NCBI GenBank assembly: GCA_032622095.1
Contig: CP136064.1
Coordinates: forward strand, 263,355,863 to 263,419,862
Direction of reading: 5' to 3'
DNA: 64,000 nt
Origin: Siphonodentalium dalli
Taxonomy: Eukaryota; Mollusca; Scaphopoda; Gadilida; Siphonodentaliidae
Shown here: positions 57,467 through 64,000 of the stretch, piece after piece
Position numbering within the stretch: the stretch's first letter is position 1
Layout of the letters: every line of letters starts with the position of its first letter
Notes under the pieces: model-generated
Seen by the model: only the letters and a program-made list of their open reading frames with translations
Told to the model about the DNA's origin: nothing
The model's database searches: none
Program-made: the position numbers and the translations under genes

Positions 57467-58165
57467 GTTGTCAAGTGAGTTTTTGAACAAACAGTGGTAG
57501 GATTCATACATCAGTCTGGATTCCTGGAAAGTTTTGGTATTATGAAATATTGCTCCCAGGCCTGATAAAGTTGTGGGAAAATGCACCCTTTTTCAGCTTA
57601 CTATGGACAAAAATCCATCATCTGACACTGCCGGTCTGGAAAGTCATGGAATTACAAATTATCATTGAATTACCTTGAATTTGAAGCACATTTGTAAAAT
57701 TTATATTCAATAATTGCTGCCATTAACAATTAAGCAGAGCAAAATTCCTCTTTACAACTGCCAACAAATTAACAATAATTTTACCAGAAGAGTTTTTTGT
57801 TAGTATTATAGTATTAAACAGTTATAACTTTTTCCAGTAGTTGGCAGACAATTAATTTTTTTTTAAAGTTAGCTATTCAAGATTCATCTCACATTAATTT
57901 GAAAGTCCCACCTTGCTAATTCTGGAAAGGTTTTCGATGAGTCATTGAATTTCATTGCTGCAAATTCATGGAAAATTCATCCCTGGATAGGTGTATGGAC
58001 CCTGAGTTGTCAAGTTGTCAAGTCTGAACAAGCAAGCAAATATAGAGCGTGTTCATTTTGAGGTCAATCTTGATATTTTTAGTTGGGATATGAACATTTT
58101 TCGCCAAAATTGGCTGTTACATTTCAATGAACTAAAACAGTTATTCCTTTAGCTAAGAAACATTA
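57467..58165. other. Intron 16 part
   Basis: Nothing recognised apart from TCATGGAATTACAAATTATC-like words shared with 44470-44500. Confidence 0.5.
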
Positions 58166-58169
58166 ATGA

Positions 58170-58495
58170 TTAACGTAAACCTGACATTTCATGTGTACAG
58201 ACTTATGAACTCTCCAGTCTATAATATTGTATTTTATGCCTCATTTATTTTCTAATGGTTCACCGTACCGGAGTGTTTCACGTCACTTTAACGTAAACCT
58301 GACATTTCATGTGTACAGACTTATGAACTCTCCAGTCTATTATATTGTATTTTTGTGCCTCATTTATTTTCTAATGGTTCACCGTACCGGAGTGTTTCAC
58401 GTCACTTTAACGTAAACCTGACATTTCATGTGTATGGACTTATGAACTCTCCAGTCTATTATATTGTATTTTTGTGCCTCATTTATTTTCTAATG
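58170..58495. repeat. About 115-bp tandem repeat, 2.8 copies
   Basis: TAACGTAAACCTGACATTTC starts at 58171, 58290 and 58408; nearly identical units including GGTTCACCGTACCGGAGTG. Confidence 0.94.
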
Positions 58496-58782
58496 CGATT
58501 AATGTTATGTACTTCATGATTCATGAAAACAATCCAGTCATTTATGATAGAGGTGGATGTAGCTAATGATGTTTTACCTTTATATTGTTCACAATGGCCC
58601 TTGCCTATGTTACCTTAACGTTGAATTTATATGATCAAACCACCTATAAGGAGTGATAATACAACTGTCCCTTTTTACGTTAACCATATTCTTTTTAAAA
58701 TGCTCAATTGATCCATTGCCTTCATATATTGCCGATATCTTATGACAGCATATTAATAAATTATTTTCTTGACTTATTTCAG

Positions 58783-58879
58783 AGAAGGCCGATGTGCTCT
58801 CGTTACCTCATTTGGGATATTCAAGTACATGGCGTGCTACAGCTTGACGCAGTTTGTGTCTGTACTCATCTTATATTGG
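58783..58879 (+). CDS. ATP13A3: ATP13A3-like exon 17: M5
   Basis: Acceptor GACTTATTTCAG, donor TGG/GTGTGT; phase 2 to phase 0. It reads [20 protein letters not shown], then [12 protein letters not shown]. The EGR-ALVTSF--FKYMA-YS--Q block is the start of M5. The donor is weaker than others (GTGTGT). An A-type element begins about 50 nt downstream. Confidence 0.95.
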
Positions 58880-58928
58880 GTGTGTATCATGCATGATAGC
58901 CTCAAATTCCTCAATGTAACACTGTTCT

Positions 58929-59336
58929 CCAGCCTTCAAATAGTGTCTGTCATTTGAAGAATTAGGTTCCCAGAGGGTGAATTTAGTGACGCTATCCTGA
59001 ATAGTGGGCTAGCATCACCAAATTCACCTTCTGGGGACCTCATTCTGCTGAAGCCTCGACTGCTATATGGTTAAAGATGGTGATGTTCACCCATTAGTCA
59101 CCTTATGTATTTTATCTTCTGCAAATTAGGGGATATAGAAACTGAACAGAATGCAAAAAGGAATTAAAAACAATGTTAATTTGAGACTTCCCATAAGATG
59201 AGACCTAAGCAGAATGAGGTCTCCAGATGGTGAACTTATTGATGCTAGCCCCTTGTGCGAGGTAGCGTCACTAAATTCACCCTCTGGGGACCTCAAATGA
59301 CAGACAGACAAATGACACACACTATTTCAAGGCTTG
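58929..59336. mobile_element. A-type element, long form
   Basis: Both cores and the long-form spacer present; right end CACTATTTCAAGGCTTG, left end CCAGCCTTCAAATAG. About 50 nt after exon 17. Confidence 0.88.
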
Positions 59337-59371
59337 ATTGTTCTCACAAATACTGTTTCATAAGTTGTATC

Positions 59372-60019
59372 TAGGGCTACAACAATTCAGACCCTCATGA
59401 TGCGATGCGAATCATGATTTTACTATCACGATGTGATGCGCATCGTGATGCAAATTTTTGGAAACTTGATGGCTGTGAAAACTAGATGAACCATTGATCA
59501 TTTTTCATATGTGTATTCTCATCAGTGTTCACATCAGCATATTAATTGAAGTAAATTACAAGACCTAATTAAAAATTACCAAAATGCATGGCCAGGTACA
59601 GTAATGCTCTAATTAATCGACCTCTTAACCAAAGCAGAATTATGGGTAACTTTTCAGGATTTAGTCGGAAATATGGCTTGTTGCCATTCATCGGAAAGCT
59701 CTCGGGGAGAGCTTTCCGATGAATGGCAACAAGCCATATTTCCGACTAAATCCTGAAAAGTTACCCATAATTCTGCTTTGGTTAAGAGGTCGATTAATTA
59801 GAGCATTACTGTATTAGAAGTAAGACTATAACAGCTAATACCGTCCTCAGATCTCCCAAGATGGAAAGTTTTGAGCGGAAAAGTTTGAATCTCTGACTAT
59901 TGATGATAACTGCATACATGAATTGTTTTGCATCGCCTCGTATCCTCCCAATATGATGCACTGCATTGTGAACTTTAAAACACGATGCATCGGAAACGCG
60001 ATGAATCATTGCAGCCCTA
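59372..60019. mobile_element. hAT-type element with nested C-type element
   Basis: Ends TAGGGCTACAACAATTC and GAATCATTGCAGCCCTA, 8-bp duplication GTTGTATC / GTTGCATC (one mismatch). Subterminal GATGCGATGCG repeats. The 213-bp C element at 59599-59811 sits inside it. Confidence 0.9.
59599..59811. mobile_element. C-type element, full form
   Basis: 213-bp palindrome, CAGTAATGCTCTAATTAATC ends, TA flanks; same length as 2600-2812. Confidence 0.95.
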
Positions 60020-60193
60020 GTTGCATCCAACCTAAGTCGCACAATCTTTGCCTGGCTCGATTATTCTGTATCTTCTAGCACATCCAACATGTGTTTGGTT
60101 TATACGTTGAGCCAGCTGTCACATGGCATAATCATATATTTAAAAAAGTCACTTTGATACAAATTGGGAAGGTCATGAAAATACGCTGACAAT

Positions 60194-60375
60194 GAAGCCT
60201 GCAAATAGTGTGTCTGTCATTTGCAGAATGAGGTCCCCAGAGGGTGAATTTAGTGATGCTATACCCGCACAGCAGGCTAGCATCACCAAATTGATCATCT
60301 GGGGACCTCATTCTGATTAGGCCTTATCTTCTGGTAAGTATCTATGCTCTAAAATTAACATTGTTTTTGGTTAGT
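60194..60375. mobile_element. A-type element, right-truncated
   Basis: GAAGCCTGCAAATAGTGTG start, one hairpin, short spacer ending near TTGTTTTTGGTTA. Confidence 0.82.
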
Positions 60376-60562
60376 CTGAGACTCAAATAACTTCTTTTTT
60401 TTTGGCCTAACTTATGAATATTATTTGGATAGTTCCAACAGAAATATAGATCTTCTGAATTTCTTTTTCTTGAAAATAACATCAAAGTCTTCTGAAAATA
60501 ATAAGCATATTCAGTAAATTATATCTGAAAATCATTTAATTTTTTTAACTCATATTTTTCAG

Positions 60563-60635
60563 ATTGGTGCAAACCTGACTGACTTTGAATTCCTGTATAT
60601 TGATCTCTTCCTTCTCACAACACTGAGTGTCACAT
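60563..60635 (+). CDS. ATP13A3: ATP13A3-like exon 18: M6
   Basis: Acceptor CATATTTTTCAG, donor ACAT/GTAAGT; phase 0 to phase 1. It reads IGANLTDFEFLYIDLFLLTT, then LSVT. L-DFQFLFIDL-I is the family equivalent and opens M6. It is short, but the motif, phase and position agree. Confidence 0.93.
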
Positions 60636-60669
60636 GTAAGTAAAGATAGAGGATCAACAACTCATTTAT

Positions 60670-60775
60670 AGTGGAACTTACAAAACAAGTCCAGTAAATT
60701 AGGTCTGGACCGAGCCTTTGGTGAGGTTCAGACCTAATTTACTGGACAAGTTTGTAAATTCCGCTATAATTTATT
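60670..60775. repeat. Hairpin: TATAG-GGAA... inverted repeat
   Basis: Arms about 42 bp (TCCAGTAAATTAGGTCTG and complement) around CCGAGCCTTTGGTGAGG, 35 nt after exon 18. Possibly another small MITE. Confidence 0.88.
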
Positions 60776-61194
60776 TATTACATGATCCAAAACCTAGATA
60801 AAAATACCTAAAACAAATGGGACGTGAAACTAACATCGGCTTCAAAAAGACCTGCGATGATGTTTCACGTAACTGTTTTCCCAGGCAAAAGGAATAGTCC
60901 CAGATAGATAAAAACTTTTTGTTGTGGGGTATATTTCATGACATAACTTTTCAAACTCTTCATTCATTATAGTTTGTTGTAAAAATATTGGAAGCCATAG
61001 TATTTGGAGATGTGGTGTTCGGATGTCAACAGACGAAAAACTGGAAGTCAAAGGTCACATGGCACTATTTCCTGTTATTAAATGAACGTTTAATATCACA
61101 ATTTATGGGATGGGTTTATTGAATGGAATAAGGGTAGGATAATGTAATAGAGTTATGTATCATGTACAGATATAGAGCTCATGTAGGTTACAAT
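60776..61194. other. Intron 18 spacer
   Basis: Nothing recognised. Confidence 0.5.
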
Positions 61195-61645
61195 CAGACC
61201 TGAGAATAAGGTGCCTGTCATTTGCAGAATGAGGTCCCCAGAGGGTGAATTTAGTGACACTATCCCGCATAGCGGGCTAGCATCACTAAATTCACCCTCT
61301 GTGGGACCTCATTCTGGTTAGGCCTCTTCTTCTCTGGAAAGTTTCTTTATTATCAAATTTCTATAGAAACTTTTTCACATAGATTCTATTTCTATTTTAG
61401 TTTAGTTTCTCTATATCCCCAAATTGGCAGATGAAACATTGCATAATCGAGGTTCCCAATGGGCGTACATCACGATATTCACCATTTGGGAACTTCAATC
61501 TGAGTCTATGTCTCCCATAGCAGATGAGGCCATGCAGAATGAGGTCACCAGAGGGTGAATTTGATGATGCTAGCCTGCTGTGGAGGATATCGTCACTAAA
61601 TTCACCCTCTTGGGACCTCATTCTGCAAATGACAGGCACACTAAA
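61195..61645. mobile_element. A-type element, long form variant
   Basis: Same subfamily as 41329-41765, sharing AAGTTTCTTTATTATCAAAT and CGTACATCAC; both cores present. Confidence 0.87.
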
Positions 61646-62556
61646 CAATATAATGATGTGAATGTTTTCCATAGGCCTCCTAGCAAACGTTTTATTTTGC
61701 ATACTGTTCTCGATATAATGCCAAGGTTCTGAATTTCTTAAAATCTGAAATATTGACGTTTGGAGAAACTTTTTATGCAAAATAAGATTATACATCACGA
61801 AGGGAATTCGCCTTTAAATATAGTTTTCATGACTAGGACAGAACCACACTAAAAAAATTCTTCCATTTTTCTGACAACACAAGAAAATTCGAACTTCACT
61901 GCAAAGAGTTAATTCCTGTGTCAATGTCTATTTTACGGGAATTTATAGTGAATAGGTGTACTGTATTTTTTATGTTAAAAAACAGACAAGGCTATTGACC
62001 AATCAGGGACCAGTATCTATTTTATTATCTCCTTAGTTACCACGGTAATACCACCCGCATCTGTTGGATGGGAACTTAAAATGACATTGGGATTATTATT
62101 TAAAGTGATGTGAAACACTCTGATAGGGTGATCAAATAGAAATTGAGAATAATCTTGCTCAAAGTAGTTATTTGTTACGAGTATTAATCCAAATTGACGA
62201 TACACACCATCATTCTTAAATATTAATTAAATGCAATGAGTCTCCATGGCGAAATCATTTGTGTTAGATTATCGCCGATAGTTGGGTCCCGAATCGTGAT
62301 GTAAATATTTACAATTTGGCGTAGTTCAGACGATGTTTTCTAATGAGTGGTGTGATCGATTTCTTTGAAATTTTCGGCGATGTTAGTAGAATGCTACATT
62401 CCCCAGGTTGGCATAGCTCCTGGGTACTAACTTATCAATTCCAAGTACCCGAACAAGTCCATAATATGTCTTTAACTACCCTCGTACCCATCACAAATCT
62501 CTGAGTGGTTTATCACCAATATTTGGTTGACCTTCTGTGATCTTATTCTATTTCAG
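61646..62556. other. Intron 18 remainder
   Basis: No element or exon recognised. Confidence 0.5.
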
Positions 62557-62707
62557 TTGGATATACAGGGCCATATCCCGAGCTTTCCAAATCGACACCA
62601 CCCATAAGCCTAACAAGTCCGTCTCCTGTTATATCTCTCGTCGTCCAGATGCTGATAATAATCGGTGCTCAGGTGTTTGTTATGGAAAATATTATAGTGC
62701 AACCTTG
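62557..62707 (+). CDS. ATP13A3: ATP13A3-like exon 19: M6-M7 loop and M7
   Basis: Acceptor TTCTATTTCAG, donor CCTTG/GTACGT; phase 1 to phase 2. It reads GYTGPYPELSKSTPPISLTS, then a hydrophobic span ending in FVMENIIVQPW. The P--L---RP---L-S loop followed by a helix ending Q-PW is the pattern of M7 in ATP13A proteins. Confidence 0.92.
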
Positions 62708-63164
62708 GTACGTATTTGCGCTATGTAATTATTATATTACATTGGAAATATTATATTTGAATATGATCTAAAAAATTTAATATCTGGATCCTTTATCAAG
62801 CGATTTGATTTTCATGAGTTGCCATTTCTCACTTCGTGAATATTGAAAGAAACAAGTCTCAAAGGTTTATCAAAATATTGATATGAAAATGTTTTCAATT
62901 TATGTTATTTTATTTGAATGTTTTTTTTGTTTTTTTTTTATTGAGCCAGGAGAAAAAAAATCAAAAAGTTTTTTTTAATTAAAATGTTTAATATATCAAA
63001 ATGTGTACGAAGCCACATGCCCCTACATCACTGTATAAAGGCTTTCAAAGGGAGCCTATTTCAGCTAGTTATATTATTATCCAGGGCTTATTTTCAAAAA
63101 CATTGTAGGGTCATTTCCAGGCTGAAAATACAAAAGAGACATAACTGTTTCTTCTGTGTTACAG
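62708..63164. other. Intron 19
   Basis: AT-rich with poly-T and poly-A runs at 62920-62980; nothing else. Confidence 0.5.
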
Positions 63165-63310
63165 GTTTGAGCCTTACGTTATCAATGAAGATGATGACTT
63201 CCAGAGTTATGAGAATACCTCAGTTTTTGTCATTTCTATGTACCAATACATAGTCTTAGCTATCACCTTCTCCAAAGGAGCCCCATTCAGGCGTACAATC
63301 TTCTCCAACT
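63165..63310 (+). CDS. ATP13A3: ATP13A3-like exon 20: luminal loop and M8
   Basis: Acceptor GTGTTACAG, donor AACT/GTGAGT; phase 2 to phase 1. It completes PWF-P, then has an acidic loop (INEDDDFQSYENTSVF), the helix VISMYQYIVLAITFSKGAPF and RRTIFSN. YENT--F-ISS-QY---A--FSKG-PFR is highly characteristic. The loop ENTS is a possible N-glycosylation site. M9 and M10 must lie beyond position 64000. A C-type hairpin element begins 18 nt after the donor. Confidence 0.95.
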
Positions 63311-63328
63311 GTGAGTAAACAAGAAGTA

Positions 63329-63498
63329 CAGTAATGCCCTAATTAATCGACTGCTTAACTACAGCAGAATTATGGGTAACTTTTCAGGATTTAGTCGGAA
63401 ATATGGCTTGTTGCCATTCATCAGAAAGCTCTCGGCATTCATCGGAATTACCCATAATTCTGCTGTAGTTAAGCAGTCGAGTAATTAGGGCATTACTG
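63329..63498. mobile_element. C-type element
   Basis: CAGTAATGCCCTAATTAATC ends and TA flanks; part of the right arm is missing. Starts 18 nt after exon 20. Confidence 0.93.
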
Positions 63499-64000
63499 TA
63501 GTAAATCTTTTCAAAAATATTAGATTCCCTCTGTGTTATCAAGCTCAATTTGTCAAGTAAACTCATAAACAGCATTTTAAATGTAAACATTAAAATATAA
63601 TAATGCAGTGCAAAAATATTTATTTGATTGAAAAACTTTGTTATTTTCGGGTCACAATTACAACAACATATTTGTTATAAATCGCAATTTTCTAGATTAC
63701 AAACAGCTATTTTTGTGTAAATTACAGATAAAACTGAAGATGGTGTATATTATTTGTCTATATAATAATATAGACACCAGGGATGTATACAGCGTGTGAA
63801 TATAAATAAGGAAATGGCGCAATATCGTGACTGCCAGGGATGAAGCGCTATACAAATGCTATATATTATTATTATTATAAAGGCATAATAAAGTGGTTTA
63901 TTTCGATCGTAATTAACAGGAAATTTCTTAGCTGATCTGCAGTTTTACTTGATAGAGGTTGCTAATTAGATAGAGTGCTTTCTCTTGGTTCGCTCCGAAC
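63499..64000. other. Intron 20, partial
   Basis: AT-rich, with a TTATTATTATTA tract near 63867. The next coding exon (M9-M10) is not in the window. Confidence 0.5.

Overview
The window is nuclear DNA of an animal, AT-rich and intron-heavy. It holds most of one protein-coding gene on the + strand, buried in transposon-derived sequence. The gene is a P5B-type ATPase of the ATP13A2/ATP13A3 (lysosomal/endosomal polyamine transporter) family, closest by eye to ATP13A3. The many short hairpin elements, CCGTC-rich repeats and frequent 'acatgta' words suggest a lophotrochozoan, probably a bivalve mollusc. That is inference; no species marker was seen.

Gene layout. Twenty-one coding exons were placed by hand from splice sites, reading phase and family motifs. 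Two of them, 1841-1975 and 2856-2990, are alternative copies of the same M1-M2 exon. Counting one of the pair, the 20-exon chain gives 2563 nt (854 codons) and every junction keeps frame. The order is M1-M2 (1a/1b), A domain (exons 2-5, TGES across exons 3/4), M3 (5), M4 with PPALP (6), the phosphorylation site DKTGT (across 6/7), N domain (8-12, KGAPE in 10), P domain (12-16, TGDN across 12/13, GDGAND in 16), and M5 to about M8 (17-20). The N-terminus upstream of M1 and the last exon or exons are outside the window or were not found.

Introns. Intron 1 (from 2991) and intron 2 hold the bulk of the repeats. The families seen are: A, double-hairpin elements with 8-bp target duplications; B and relatives, TTAA-flanked piggyBac-like elements; C, 100-280 bp palindromes with TA target sites, pogo/mariner-like; several hAT-type elements with 8-bp duplications, one a broken BED-finger transposase; TA-flanked elements starting CCGTA; a pogo-like 2.3-kb element; and a 4.5-kb element with long inverted arms inserted inside an A element. 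Three insertions can be proved from empty sites in duplicated sequence within the window.

Most notable: (1) a tandem pair of equal-length, same-phase M1-M2 exons that look mutually exclusive, plus a dead third copy; (2) a minisatellite just upstream of exon 16 made from that exon's own 3' splice site and first codons; (3) three minisatellites grown from one end of a transposon; (4) repeated placement of hairpin elements within about 50 nt downstream of 5' splice sites.
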